From: Rhizopus sp. PT2906 | Taxonomy: Eukaryota > Mucoromycota > Mucoromycetes > Mucorales > Rhizopodaceae | Direction of reading: 5' to 3' | Assembly (NCBI GenBank): GCA_025529335.1 | Contig: JAMYHX010000058.1 | Span: 62,001-126,000, forward strand | DNA: 64,000 bases | Part shown: positions 43,787 through 56,368 of the stretch, piece by piece | Position numbering within the stretch: position 1 is the first letter of the stretch | Layout of the letters: every line of letters starts with the position of its first letter | Made by a program: the position numbers and the translations under genes | Notes under the pieces: model-generated | What the model was told of the DNA's origin: nothing | What the model saw: the letters and a program-made list of their open reading frames with translations, nothing else | Databases searched by the model: none

Positions 43787-44461
43787 ATGTAATTGTCAAC
43801 ATCCAATGTCGAAGAAAGAAAGAGCAAAAGGAGAAAGAAACTTATACATATTCCAATAGGGTCAGTTTAGTTGTCCAAAAGCGTCTTGCTGCTTCCGTCC
43901 TCAAGTGTGGTAAGAGAAAGATCTGGCTCGACCCCAATGAAGTCAATGAAATCTCCAACGCCAACTCTCGTAAGTTTTGTTATTCCAAAGAGATATATAT
44001 ATGTAACCATATTTTATAAAGGTGCCAACATCCGTAAGCTCGTCAAGGATGGTTTGATCATTCGCAAGCCTCAAATCTCTCAATCTCGCTTCCGTGTCCT
44101 CGAACGTGCTGCTGCCAAGCGCAACGGTCGTCACATGGGTTACGGTAAGAGAAAGGGTACTGCCGATGCCCGTATGTCCAGCCAAGTTATCTGGATGCGC
44201 CGTATGCGTGTCCTCCGTCGTCTCTTGGCCAAGTACAGAGAAGCTGGCAAGATCGACAAGCACTTGTACCACCAACTCTACCTCAAGTCCAAGGGTAACG
44301 GTTTCAAGAACAAGCGTGTCTTGATGGAACACATCCACAAGGCTAAGGCTGAAAAGGTTCGTGCCAAGACTCTCGCTGAACAAGCTGATGTCCTCCGTGC
44401 TAAGAACAAGGCTCTCCGTGAACGTCGTGCCAACAAGAAGAACGAAAAGGTTGAAGCCTAA
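43787..44461 (+). CDS. RPL19: 60S ribosomal protein L19 (eL19)
   Basis: The mature protein reads MVSLVVQKRLAASVLKCGKR then KIWLDPNEVNEISNANSRANIRKLVKDGLI and on through RNGRHMGYGKRKGTADAR, the eL19 signature, to the basic helix ending NKKNEKVEA. Length (about 193 residues) is normal. The 5' end is unusual: the frame reaches back only to GGTCAG at 43860, just after a CCAATAG acceptor, and no ATG precedes it in the exon. The best solution is an exon ending in AT at 43787-43788, followed by a 71-nt intron (43789-43859), so that AT plus G makes the start codon. A second intron (43970-44021) splits Arg in NSRAN. A structural protein of the large ribosomal subunit. Confidence 0.9.
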
Positions 44462-44682
44462 ATTTCTTTTTTTTACACACAATAAATCTTCAAGATTGAC
44501 CAGTAATTCCTAAAGCCAAGCTCTTTTTCTCCTTTCAGGGCAACACACAACAGTTGTCCTTTTGTTATCAAGCAGAAAAAATTTTCGTGACTTGTTTTAT
44601 TATTTTTTTTTTTTTTCTTGTCTTATTACTAGACCGTTTTCAATTTTCTTTCTCTTTTTTACTTTAGTAGATAATTATTACT

Positions 44683-46143
44683 ATGAGTGTTCAAGGCTTT
44701 TGGGGTAAACTTTTATATGAAAAAAAGACAGAAAAGCCATTAACTCATGCTTACTGTTTTTTTACATGTAAATAGGTCTTCAGTTAGTACCTGGCAAGAC
44801 ATACAGTCAAGTTGTAGCAGCTCCTTTCCGCATTTCTATGGTAATTTACTTTTCCATTTTACATGCATGTTTATATTCAATATCAACTTAGGCTTCACTT
44901 ACTGTTGATGCTGATGGAAACAAGCGCACGTCCGTCTCTGTTCTTATCGATAATAAAGAGTTTGTTCTTTGTACTTTAGTTCCCAACAAGGTATGGACAA
45001 AAAAACAAGCAAAACAAGCATATGTTTATATTCTTTATATAGATCGAGCAACAACCTTTAGACATTACCTTTGTTGAAGGTGAAGAAGTTACTTTCTCTG
45101 CCAAGGGTTCAAATGCTGTCCATCTTACTGGTAACTATGTATTCCACGATGATGATGAGGGAGATATGGGCTCAATGGGTGAAGAGTCTGAGGAAGAGGA
45201 TAATGTTGAAGAATTCTTAAAGTAAGGCGTTTATAAAATATCGAGTTGAAAAACCTAACAAACATTGTAGGAAGCTTCCTCCTAACGCCACTAAGGAAGA
45301 TATCAGTAAGTCTTTTTCTAATAATGTATGTATGTTGACTAACATGTTGTTTTAGACAAAGCTTTGATTGCTTCTATTAATGGAGGTATGGATGAGTCTG
45401 ATGAGGAAATTGATTCTGATGAAGCTATGGGTGAAAATGACTCTGAAGAAGAAGAATCTGAAGAAGAATCTGAAGATGACGACGACTACGAAGAAGAGGA
45501 AGAGAAGCCTGCTGTCAACAAGAAGCGTCCTGCTGAGGATACCAAGACGCCTCCTACCAAGAAGCAAAAGGCTGCTGAACAGGCCAAGAAGCCTGAAACC
45601 AAGAAGCCTGAAGCTAAGAAGGAAGAACCCAAGAAAGAACAGGCCAAGAAGAAGGAAGAGCCCAAGAAGAAGGAAGAACCCAAGAAGAAGGAGGAACAAA
45701 AGAAAGAGCAAGCCAAGAAGGAGGAGCCCAAGAAAAAGGAAGAACCTAAGAAGAAAGAAGAACCTAAGAAGAAGGAGGAACAAAAGAAGGAAGAGCCCAA
45801 GAAGAAGGTTACAAAGCTTCCTAATGGCCTCATTATTGAAGATATCAAGGTTGGTGAAGGTGCTTCCTGTAAATCTGGTCAAAGAGTTGGCATGCGCTAT
45901 ATCGGTAAGCTCACAAACGGCAAGGTCTTTGACAAGAACGTTTCTGGTAAACCCTTCTCTTTCCTTTTGGGCCGCGGTGAAGTTATCAAGGGATGGGATC
46001 TTGGTATCGTTGGCATGAAGGCTGGTGGTGAACGTAGATTGACCATCCCCGCTCCATTAGCATACGGTAAGCGTGGTGCTCCTCCAGATATTCCCAAGAA
46101 CGCCACTCTTGTTTTCGATGTCAAATTACTTACCATGAAATAA
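44683..46143 (+). CDS. Nucleolar FKBP-type prolyl isomerase (Fpr3/Fpr4-like)
   Basis: A gene of about six exons. Exon 1 is MSVQGFW; then GLQLVPGKTYSQVVAAPFRISMASLTVDADG opens a nucleoplasmin-like N-terminal domain with VLCTLVPNKIEQQPLDITFVEGEEV. An acidic stretch (EESEEEDNVEEF, then DESDEEIDSDEAMGEN) is followed by a long Lys/Glu/Pro repeat region (about 45600-45810, units like KKEEPKK). The FKBP domain is complete: VGMRYIGKLTNGKVFDKN, FSFLLGRGEVIKGWDLGIVGM, GERRLTIPAPLAYGKRG and ATLVFDVKLLTM. Nucleoplasmin-like plus FKBP is the layout of the nucleolar histone chaperone/isomerases Fpr3 and Fpr4. The reverse frame through the repeat region is an artefact of the composition. Confidence 0.9.
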
Positions 46144-46512
46144 TCTGTCTCTCCCCTGCATTGTTGTTATCTTTTCCCAAATTGTTTTATATCAGTTATT
46201 ACACTTGTCAATAAAAAATAAGAACTCATCTTGGTTTAGAAAGACGCGTCCTTAAATAGACTGCAGGAATATAGATGACTGAAAATGATGCGTCATCAAT
46301 GGAACCTTACTACATGCACATTCACAAATAAGAATAGAACCTAAAACAAAAATGCAACTCTGTCAGGATATCAAAAGTGCAATCTTTCGTTTTCGCTTTA
46401 TGACAGTGTCGAATTAAGACATCAATGTGTAACGTTAAATGCGTCTCTTTTTGTTGGCTGCATTATGCAAGGTAGCTACACTTTATTTCATCAGCGTATG
46501 TGATCAACAAAC
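46144..46512. other. Spacer between convergent FKBP and RPL27 genes
   Basis: No gene is seen. One ACGCGT occurs at 46244 although no start codon is nearby, which shows that single copies of this motif occur by chance. Confidence 0.5.
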
Positions 46513-47182
46513 TTAGAATCTGAGCTTGCTGAAGAACCACTTGTTCTTGCCGGTTTGGTAGCGTTCTTCAAAGAGCTTCTTGATGAGCTAGAATAGAGAG
46601 ATGTAAGAACACTCAATTTTTTATATTTACTCTTTTTAACGTTACCTTCTTTGCATCTTCACGTTGAGAAGGTTCCTTGAAGGTGTCAGAGGAAATGGTT
46701 CCCTTGATTTGTTCCAATTCCAAACCATAACTAAAAACATGTTGGTATCACTAATGTCAACAATGTCTATATAATTACCGAGTGGGCATCATGTGGTTGT
46801 AGTTGACAATCTTGACGAAAGGCTTAACCTTGGAGCGCTTGGCAACCTTCTTTTGACCCATCTTCTTGGTGACCTTGAGAGGAGTGCGTTCGACACCAGC
46901 GACAACGGCGTAACCATATGGTCTTTCCTTGGTTCCTTCATCGTGGTCTATACACACATGTTGAATAATCTCGATATTGGGCATTGTATTATTTCTAAAT
47001 CTTACTGCGAACAACGACTGCCTTCTTACCGGCATAGCGACCTTGTAAGATGACAACAACCTAATTTCATAATTAATTCTCTGCCTTTTTTTTTTTTGAA
47101 AAAGGGAATGGATTCATTCTATCTGCATCCATCCATCCTTGTCGAAAGCACGTACTTTACCAGCCTTGATGAATTTGACCAT
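46513..47182 (-). CDS. RPL27: 60S ribosomal protein L27 (eL27)
   Basis: A four-exon gene. Exon 1 encodes MVKFIKAGK with a GTACGT donor; exon 2 VVVILQGRYAGKKAVVVR; exon 3 begins within NHDEGTKERPYGYAVVAGVE and runs to YNHMMPTR; exon 4 encodes YGLELEQIKGTISSDTFKEP to the end FFSKLRF. Length (about 136 residues) and motifs are those of eL27, a structural protein of the large ribosomal subunit. It shares a 223-bp divergent promoter region with the gene on its right. Confidence 0.92.
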
Positions 47183-47405
47183 GTTGGTTAGTGATATGTA
47201 GAGGAAGAGAAGGGAATCTGAGTTTCATCCATTTCTTCTAATACAGCACTCTGCTTTGGTTGGGCACTTCTGCACTTTTCTTCTCTCTTTGTCTCCTTCC
47301 ACCCTCCAACCCACACCTACCGGAGTTTAAATAGAGCGAATGAGATTTTGAGAAACTGCAGTTGCCGCACAAAGGGACATTCTTTCTCTTTCTTTTTTAT
47401 TTTTT

Positions 47406-48645
47406 ATGAGTGAAAAGAAACGTTCCTTATCATTTGAAAATGAAGATCCGAAGCGACAACGAAGGTTTACACTAGACGTTGCTGCAGATAATCAATTCTT
47501 GCTTGAAGATTATTTTTCATTGGCTATTGTCCTTTTGGATCCAACAAAGATATTTATATTTAAAGAAAGAAAAGATGAGTATATCCATATGCTGGCTAAA
47601 CATGCAGCTAAACTTGCTCATGGCAATCTCTTGAATACAATTGAAAGAATACTGTGCTTGGTTGATAGCAATACGTCAGATCAAGAGCTGGATTTATTGC
47701 TCACCAAAGTGGAAAATATAGATAAAGAACGAGAATATGCGTTCATTACTTGCACCATACAGTGTCTAAAAGTATAAAGTGTCTCTATGTGCGACTATAT
47801 AGTAACTTGCATTTTCTTAGAATAAGACGTCAAGAATAGATGACATTATACGATCACGGCTTGACAGCAGATCGTTGTTACAGCAAGTGCTATTTTATGA
47901 TGTTCGATTTGCAAGATTACTACCTTTATTTCATGTTTTATTTAACCATGATTCCAGTATGATTACCACTCCTTCATATGAGGTATTTCTATTCTATATC
48001 CTGATAAAATTGTCGTGTCTCCATGTGTGTATGTGTGTTTTTATAATGACATATTACTATATATATACAGAATGGATCATCTGCAAGCTATAAAAGCTCT
48101 TCCATGATTGGCACTATTGCAAATCCACAGGGTACCTTTTCATATTCATCCTCTTTTGATGATTTTATATCTAGAATACCTGATACAAACTATGATGAAC
48201 CACATGATATGCAAGAGTTTAGTATCATAAGTGCTACTATGGACAGTGATGACAATATCACGGATGACACTACTACACAAAAAGAATCTAGACAAGAATT
48301 TAGTGTAGCAGAAAACGAAAAGACGACTCTATATTATAATGACTTGATATTAGACGAAATAAAGGTTGGAGAGAATGTACTAGATGACTCTGTGAAGGCA
48401 AGCATCATTCAGCATCTAAAGACAAACAAGCCAAATGTTTGGGAAAAGATTGTAAATTATGAGGTAAAAAAAAAAACAAATCAGTCTTTTCCAGCCCACT
48501 GGTTGATCCTTCCTGTTTTTAATAGCCTGTGGATATTGATGAATGCTATGAAGGCTTAGAATATAAAAAGGGTGTCCTGAGAGCCTTTCTGGATGAATTT
48601 GTAAATTGTGTGACACGGATGTTTATGCAGTCTAAACAAAACTAA
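47406..48645 (+). CDS. Hypothetical acidic nuclear-like protein
   Basis: A four-exon gene for about 345 residues with in-phase introns after CLK, after PSYE and after VNYE. The N-terminus MSEKKRSLSFENEDPKRQRR carries a likely nuclear signal. The first half is helical (LEDYFSLAIVLLDPTKIFIF, then LLNTIERILCLVDS and RSRLDSRSLLQQVLFYDVRFARLLPLFHVLFNHD). A Ser/Asp-rich linker precedes a conserved-looking C-terminal part (EIKVGENVLDDSVKASIIQHLKTNKPNVWEKIVNYE, then GVLRAFLDEFVNCVTRMF). I do not recognise a family. The coherent splicing and the divergent promoter shared with RPL27 support a real gene. Confidence 0.6.
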
Positions 48646-49720
48646 AATGTGTTGTTAGGGTTGTTTGAAGTAAAAATAAAATCAAACTCAGCTAAAGTTG
48701 AGCTTTGTTTCTTGTTTATAAAGTAGTGCTTCAGGAGAGGGTCTTGTAGTTGTCTATCAAATAACATCTAGCTTCTTTTTATTAGCATGGCAATGTTTGG
48801 CAGATTCTTTATTATTATTCTTTGGGATATTAAGTGAAACTAAGCAGTTCATGCGCATTTGGCATATTCAACAGTATCATTTTAAATATATCTTTATTCA
48901 GATTATAGTTATCTGCCTTTTGTAGCATAATATCTGTCAACGTCTATCGTAAACCCTCGATCTAGTCCTCAAAAATTTACCCAAGCAGCAGCAGAAAAGC
49001 ACACATATCAATGTAGAGTTGGCATTGATATATATCTTATATAGGAAACTTAAGTCAAAAGAAGTAACTTTTAAAGAGAAGACGCACTGAATGAAATAAA
49101 TGACCACACGTTTTTTTTTTACTATTGTGCATTAAGCTGGTTTCTGTAAGACCTCAGCAGGTAACTCTTTTTATTTTGATACGCCAAGGTTAGTCAGTTA
49201 ATAATGTTGTTAATTACAGTTATTTATAAAATAGCTTTTTATCACATATGGATCTTGTTGCCGTAGTAGCAGCTTAAAGTATAATAAAAGTAAAAGATAG
49301 TAGATATGTAAAAACAATTGTTACATATGCCACAGGTCTCTCGAAGCTGCGGCTTTGGAACAACCGTTACTTTTCAATAGAAAATTGACGATACCCTCAT
49401 TCAATAGCATCTAATATTAAAGTGGAGTCAACGTGTTTTTATCCTATTCGCTTATTCCTCAATGGCTATATTGAATCAAAAGACTGGCAGCAGATTATCC
49501 ATTTTAACACTCAGGGCAACTTTATATCATCTCTCCTTTTAAAACAAAATGAGTACTATTGGACGATGCCTATGTTTTGTTGAAAGATTACTTTATTAAT
49601 TTGTAGAACATTCGATCAGTTCTGCCCTTAATTTTGCGTGTTTAACAATTCCCGCAAATCAATAAATAAAACGTTGTTACTGAGATTTAATTCATTACTT
49701 TTCTTTCTCTTTTTTACAAA
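48646..49720. other. Intergenic, no gene recognised
   Basis: About 1.07 kb of AT-rich sequence. No frame, RNA gene or repeat shared with the rest of the window was recognised. The last 100 bp is the promoter of the PDI gene. Confidence 0.6.
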
Positions 49721-51153
49721 ATGAAGCTTCCTACTATTGCCTTATTAACTGTTTGTTCTCAAATCGCGTTATCTCAAGCCCTGTATACGTCCAAGGACGA
49801 TGTAAACTTACTAACACCACAAACATTTGGCCCTGCCGTGATGGATACGAATGTAACCCTATTTTTGTTTTCTTTTAAAAAACAAACTAACCAGTCACCA
49901 TAGCAACTGGTTGCCGTTGAGTTTTACGCACCATGGTGTGGTCACTGCCAACGACTCGCACCCGAGTGGAAAAAGGCAGCAACGAATCTGAAAGGACTTG
50001 TCTCGGTCAATGCAGTTGATTGCGATGTAGAAGCCAACAAACCACTCTGTGCGACTTATGATATCAAAGGATTTCCAACCATCAAAATATTCCCTCCTGA
50101 ACTACGAAAACATAAAAAGACAGGCAAGCTAAGCAAGGTGCCAACAGGTAGATGATGATGATGTCTCCCCTTGTATTTTGTATTTAAAGGTTTTTCATTA
50201 GACTACCAAGGACCACGAGATGCAAAATCTATTGTTGATTATTTATTATCTAATCAACCTTCGAACGTATTATTTGTCAAATGGAATGAAAAGGACGTTA
50301 AATCGAAAAAGAGCATCACCTTGGATAATTTCTTATCTACACAGGTAAAAATGAAATCCTTGCGCGTGATTAGAAGAAGTAATAATATATATTTACAGAA
50401 CGAAACATTACCCAAAGCATTATTATTCACCGACAAGCCTACAACCACGCCACTGTATAAGGCACTCTCTGTCGAATTTAAAGATCGTCTGCTAGTGGGC
50501 GAAGTGAAGCAATCCGAAAAGAATATTGTCAGTGAATTTAATATTCAATCTTTTCCTACTTTGGTTGTCATCTCCCCTGAATATGGCACGGTTCAATTCG
50601 AAGGCAAGTTGAAGAGAGACACTTTAAAATCCTTTTTGGAAAAGTACGCTCTGGAAAGCAAGACATCCGGGAATGATAGTAAAGGCAGCACTGAGAGCAG
50701 CCAACCAAAGAAGACGGCAAAAGGTATACATATGCCCTTTGTATTACGTAATCTTATACATGTTCCATAGTGGAAGCTATTACAACGAATGATAGCCTAA
50801 AGCAACACTGCCTGAATACAAACCAGATCTGTGTGCTGGTCATTACGGACGAACAAGATAAGCAGGAAACGATTGATATATTAAACGCATTAAAAGACAA
50901 GAATGACAAGTTCCAATATGGTTGGATGCATGCCAGTCAATCTGCGGATATTGTCAACACACTTCAACTGCCTCAAGATTATCCATCCTTATTCATCTTG
51001 CATCCTTCAAAACGTGCGTTTAGAAATTACGTAGGCGCATTTGATGAAAACAAGATTCATCAATGGCTCAATCGTGTTAGCTCTGGTGCAGTTGATGCTT
51101 GGGCATACAGAGGTGATATTAAATTAATTGAAAGGCAACATGATGAGTTGTAA
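49721..51153 (+). CDS. ER protein disulfide isomerase, P5/Mpd1-like, HDEL
   Basis: A gene of about five exons. The signal peptide MKLPTIALLTVCSQIALSQA is followed by a single thioredoxin domain (VAVEFYAPWCGHCQRLAPEWKKAATNL, active site CGHC; FPTIKIFPPE with the cis-proline). A second thioredoxin-like fold without cysteines follows (FDRLLVGEVK-like sequence FKDRLLVGEVKQSEKN and IQSFPTLVVISPEYGTVQFEG), then a Lys/Ser/Thr-rich linker and a third folded region (ICVLVITDEQDKQ, YPSLFILHPSKRAFRNYVGAF). The C-terminus is exactly HDEL, the fungal ER-retention signal. It forms and rearranges disulfides in secreted proteins. Introns lie near 49854-49905, 50146-50189, 50345-50398 and 50723-50769. Confidence 0.85.
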
Positions 51154-51361
51154 GCAATTGCATTATTCTAAAATAAGCTTTAAACAAATTCTGACCAATA
51201 AAATTAAAGCAAGAAGAAAGTCTAAAAAAAATGGTCTACTTTATATTTTCCCTTTCTTTTCCTTTCTATTATTTTCTGTGTCTCTCTTTTTTTTTTTTTT
51301 TGTGTGCGTGTGTGCGTGTGTGTGTACTTTATATTAATTAAAAGGAACCGATTAGAAAAAA
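51154..51361. other. Spacer between PDI and USP7 genes
   Basis: No gene is seen; it includes a T run and a (GT)n tract (51300-51325), then AATTAAAAGG before the proposed USP7 start. Confidence 0.5.
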
Positions 51362-54300
51362 ATGGTAAAATAGTGTGTATTTTGTTAGAGATGTTATTTA
51401 TATTTGTAGAATGAGGATCAGCCGACTGCTTTAGAGAAACCACCTTCACCACCACCTTATGACAGCGACAAAGTCATGACAGAAGCAGAAGTATCACCAC
51501 CTCCTGCACTCTCAATTATAGAAGACTGTAAGTTTTTTTTTTTAAAAAAAAAAAGTATTTATGCTTACTCATAACCCATCAGTTGAAACCATTGCCAAGA
51601 AAGAAATGCCACTTATCGAAGAAGAAATTATCAGCTTCAAATGTGTACATTGGGATGTCTTTGAATGGAGTAAACTCGATCACCGTGTGTTGGGTCCTGT
51701 TTTTGAAGCAGGTGGACATGACTGGTATTATAAAAGCAGACAAGAAAAATAAAACAAGACTGACATACATTAGGAACGTTCTTATGTTCCCCAGAGGAAA
51801 TAACCAAAATAAATATGTTTCCATCTATCTTGACCTGACCAACTCCAAAGCGACAATCAATCCTGATGAATACGCCTGTGCTCAATTCATCATTGCACTT
51901 TCTAAACCTTCTCAACCCACTCGCTATGTATCATTAACTGCGCACCATCGATTTACGAGTGACGAGAGCGACTGGGGCTTCACCAATTTTGTTACGTTTG
52001 AGACATTGTACGATCTACTAGAAAACGATGCGATTCGTGTGAGTGTGATTATTCGGGTTGTCAAGGATACGACGGGTATTCTCTGGCATAATTTTATAAA
52101 GTAAGTTTTTTTTTTTTTTGCTCTTTATTATTGTTTGGCAACAAATATACTAAAACATCCAAAAGTTATGATTCAAAGAAAGTAACGGGTTATGTTGGAC
52201 TTCAAAATCAAGGCGCTACTTGTTATATGAATTCACTGTTCCAATCGCTTTATTTTACCAACTCGTTTAGAAAAGCAGTTTATCAGATTCCAACCGAAAA
52301 TGATCAGCCCACCAAGAGCATTGCACTCGCGCTCCAGCGTGTCTTTTACAATTTACAGTTTATGGATACCGCCGTTGGTACAACCGAATTGACCAAGTCC
52401 TTTGGTTGGGACTCTTTAGAGGCATTTAGACAGCACGACGTCCAAGAGTTTAATAGAGTCTTACAGGACAATCTAGAAATAAAGATGAAGGTAACCATTG
52501 TATGTGCTCCACACCTCTTATTGACATCTTATAGGACACACCTGCTGATGGAGCCATAAAGAACCTGTTTGTAGGTCGAATGAAAAGTTATATTAAATGT
52601 ATCAATGTCGATTATGAATCCTCTCGCAGTGAAGATTACTATGGTAACTCTTTCCCTCCTTATCTTGATCTTGGCAGGTCATTTATCCCCTCTTTTTTTT
52701 ATTATTATTAGATATTCAATTAAATGTCAAGGGCTGCAAGAACCTCGAAGATTCTTTTAGAGATTACATCACTGAAGAGACGCTTGAGGGAGATAACAAA
52801 TATATGGCAGAGGGACACGGTCTTCAGGATGCCAAGAAAGGTGTCATTTTTGAAAGTTTCCCACCTGTATTACACTTACAACTCAAACGTTTTGAATATG
52901 ACATGATGCGAGATATGATGGTCAAGATCAACGATCGCCACGAGTTCCCGCTCGAGATTGATCTTGAACCTTATCTCGCGCCTAATGCTGATCGATCCAG
53001 GAGCCACAAGTATGTGCTGCACGGTGTGTTGGTGCACAGCGGTGACTTGACAGGTGGACATTATTTTGCGTTTGTGAAGCCCGAAAAGGATGGAAAGTGG
53101 TTCAAGTTTGACGATGACCGGGTGATCCCAGCGACACTAAAGGAAGTGCTCGAGGAAAATTATGGCGGAGAACAGACTGGACTGCACGGTCTTAACATGC
53201 GTGGACGTCTGATGAACCGATTTACAAACGCATATATGTTGGTCTATATCCGAGAATGCATGCTCGACGACATCTTGGCTCCTGTGACCGAGGACGATAT
53301 TCCGAAACACTTGATTAAACGCATTGAAGAGGAACGTCGTCTTTTGGAGATCAAGCGAAAAGAAAAGGAGGAGCAGATGTATTACATGAAAATCTTGCTT
53401 GCCACAGACGAATCGTTCAGAAGCAACCGTGGCTTTGACTTTACAGACTTTGACGAACGTCATGCTGCGCACAATAAGATCTTGGTCTCTCGCGTGAGAA
53501 AGGATCAGACGTTTGGACAGTTCCGAGCAGAAATTGCTCAATGGCGAGGTCTGCCCGAGACCCACATTAGGTTCTGGTTGATGGTCAATCGACAGAACCG
53601 CACGGTACGCGCTGACATGCCTATTCATGACGATGACGCGGACTCGACTTTGGACGAAGTGCGTCAGAGGTATGCTACGAACCAGGTTACACTTCGACTC
53701 TACCTCGAAGAAACCGATACACCCCCGTTTCCTTATGCAGGACATATGTCAGCACACGTTGCATTGATCTTTGTCAAATTCTATAGTCCTGAGCAACAGA
53801 TATTACAGTAAGCTAAAAGAATGATGCCATAGACAAGGCACTAATATGAGCTCTTTTAGGGGCGTAGGGCACTTTTACGCAGACAAGGTGACTGAACTCC
53901 ACACGTACTTGGGTCTATTCAAAAAGATGGTGGGATTTGATGAAACACAAGATATCTGGGTATACGAAGAAGTCAAGCCTTCAATGGTCGATCGACTCGA
54001 CCTCAACTTGACCACTACCTTGGCAGAACTTCAGGACGGCGATATTCTTTGTGTTCAAAGAGCGTTGAGCCCTCAAGAAGAGCAAGCGATCGTTCAGAAT
54101 GGAGGACACGCGACAGTGGACAAGTACCTCGAATACGAGCTTGGTAAGGTTCTCGTGACATTCTCGCCTCGTGACAGCAGCGATGAGATGTCCCCCGACC
54201 TAGATCTATGGCTTCACAAGGACATGAGTTATGAACAAGTGGCTGTATGTCTTGCTCAAGAACTTCGTGTGGATGCAGACAAATTGCGAGTGATCAACCC

Positions 54301-55120
54301 GTATTATCAAGGCAAGATACCTCAAAAGCGATTCAATGGACTCAAACTGGGCAAGGTCTTGGCCGCAGGCTATCAGACGGGTCAGGCAACAGGCCGGTAC
54401 CGACTGCTGTATGAAAAGCTAGACATGAGCCTGGACGAGATTGAGTCCAAGTGTGCTGTGACCGTGACAGTATGTACGCCGACACTAAAGGACAAACACA
54501 CGGTCGACCTGTTGTTGTCCAAGGAGAGCACGATAGAGGATCTACTGAACGCGCTGGTGGATAAGAAGGTGACATTTCAGACCGAGTCAGGTACCAGAAG
54601 GGTCCGTATCTTTGATGAGCTCGATGGTCGGTTCAATTGCGAGTATGATGAATTGAATTGGAAGGCAGCAGTATCAGAGAAACAGTGTCTGAAGGTGTAC
54701 GCAGAGGAAGTACCTGCAGAGGAATTAGAGATGACAGAAGATGATGTGCTCATAAACGTGTTCCATTTCCAAAGAACACCCAGTCATACACATTCTGTTC
54801 CATTCCGATTTGTTGTTAAACCCGTAAGTTGTGATTAGATGCTTTATATGAAGACTCATACATTTTATTAGGAAGAGCCTTTAAGCGAAACAAAAAAGAG
54901 ACTTCAATTGAGAACAGGGATGGATGATAAAGAATGGAGTAAAGTAAAGATTAATATCTTTAATGAAGATGAAGATTACTCGTTTTTGGTGAATGATGAA
55001 GATGAGACCTTATTTAGTCAAAGGCCCTATCATAAAGGAGATATAATTGGATTAGATCATATGGATAAAACTACAAAACTGGATAGAAATGGATCCGGAG
55101 CGATCTTTATAAGAGGTTAA
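51362..55120 (+). CDS. Ubiquitin-specific protease USP7 (Ubp15/Ubp21)
   Basis: A gene of about nine exons for more than 1,050 residues. A MATH domain comes first (ISFKCVHWDVFEWSKLDHRVLGPVFEAGGHDW, NVLMFPRGNNQNKYVSIYLDL, FTNFVTFETLYD), then a USP domain with the cysteine box GLQNQGATCYMNSLFQSLYF, QEFNRVLQDNLE and the histidine box HSGDLTGGHYFAFV. A long C-terminal part contains the ubiquitin-like folds of USP7 (KILLATDESFRSNRGFDFTDFD, VSRVRKDQTFGQFRAEIAQW). MATH-USP-UBL order is diagnostic of USP7, a deubiquitinase with roles in chromatin, endosome and peroxisome biology in fungi. The start is unusual: the first exon seems to be only ATG (51362-51364), directly followed by a 45-nt intron, after which exon 2 reads NEDQPTALEKPPS. 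The start is less certain than the rest. Confidence 0.88.
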
Positions 55121-55376
55121 ATAAAAAATAAATGACGCTTTTATTAAATAAGGAGTTGAAAAAAAAGAGAGAGAGAGAAGGAGGGGTTGATCTCAATGCA
55201 GTATTGTCTATTAGTCATATTGAATGTGATATTTAATACATGTATAAATGACCCTGAGAATCCATGGTAACTGCTTTAATAGATCATCAGGAGTAAATCA
55301 TCATAAATTAAAAGCAAACCTTTTTTTCTTTCCTTTTTTCTTTATTCTAACAATGTTTTTTTTTTGCATGATACAG

Positions 55377-56349
55377 ACATTGATGAAAGATACAGGCAAG
55401 AGATATCACAATTAGAGTTGAAAAATCAAGAATTACAAGAAATCATTCATGAATTGACCGCAAGACTTGATCATGTACAAAGAGATGTCCAACAAAGAGA
55501 AAGAAAGATGGCTCAAGAAATAGACAAATTAAAGTCACAGTGGCAATTAGACAGGAGACGATTACAAGAAGATCATGCTCATGAGCTGTTTATCATCAAA
55601 GAAGCTCATCAGGAAGAAAGAGATATGATACTGAAAGAGCTCCATGACCGTCTCACTTCTCCCACGATACCTTCGACTCGGGTACTGAGCAGTGCCAGCA
55701 GTAACAACAGTTGTCGTGCCCTAGGTTCGACATTGACGGATATACAACCATGCAATCGTTCTGAACGTCATCCATCGTGTTCTCAAGACAAGCTAATGTC
55801 CCCTTCATTTGCGTACGATTCGGATGGTCAAGAAACCATTGATATCAAACTTTCCCCAGATTTAGATTTGTGCAACAGTTCTACCGCATTGATCAAATGC
55901 GTCTATTCTTCCACAGATACCATTTCGACTGCCGACCCTTTATGCTCTTGTAAAGATGACAAGAGTATCGAAAGACATCAAGTCTTTACGCGTACAATGG
56001 TAGGTGATTGGATGTGGAAGTACACACGTCATAGATTAAGAAAGGAAAACAAGCATCAGCGATTCTTTTGGTTTCATCCCTATACCCAAATGCTTTACTG
56101 GAGTACAAACGAACCTGGAAATCAACAGAATGAAGCTATAAAAAATGGTAAAATTGTATATACATGTGTTTTCTATTTACTTATATCCTTATTATAGTTC
56201 GTGTTGTGTCATTTGAAGTCATACAAAATGAAGATGTACCAAGTATATCAATAAAGACTCCAAACCGATCCATGAAAATACAATGCCTTAATCGTAATTC
56301 TCATTATGCATGGATAAGAACATTGTCCTGTATTTTTAGTCCAAAATAA
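55377..56349 (+). CDS. Coiled-coil plus Num1/Mcp5-type PH domain protein
   Basis: The N-terminal 100 residues are a coiled coil (RYRQEISQLELKNQELQEII to HQEERDMILKELHDR), followed by a Ser-rich linker. The C-terminal half matches the PH domain of cortical anchors Num1 and Mcp5: VGDWMWKYTRHRLRKENKHQ, RFFWFHPYTQMLYWSTNEP, and, after an intron (56148-56199), VRVVSFEVIQ, SISIKTPNRSMKIQCL and HYAWIRTLS. In yeasts these tether dynein or mitochondria to the plasma membrane through PI(4,5)P2. The 5' end is not resolved: the frame has no ATG before residue 49, and a CATGATACAG acceptor at 55376 suggests a short upstream exon that I could not identify. At about 320 residues it is much shorter than Num1. 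Confidence 0.65.
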
Positions 56350-56368
56350 TAACAATAAACACTATTTT

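Noticed and set aside
45352..45882. Long Leu/Phe-rich minus-strand ORF
   Set aside because: It is the antisense of the Lys/Glu repeat region of the FKBP gene; AAG/GAG repeats read backwards as Leu/Phe codons.
46244..46249. ACGCGT as a cell-cycle promoter element
   Set aside because: It lies between the 3' ends of two convergent genes, so there is no promoter for it to serve.
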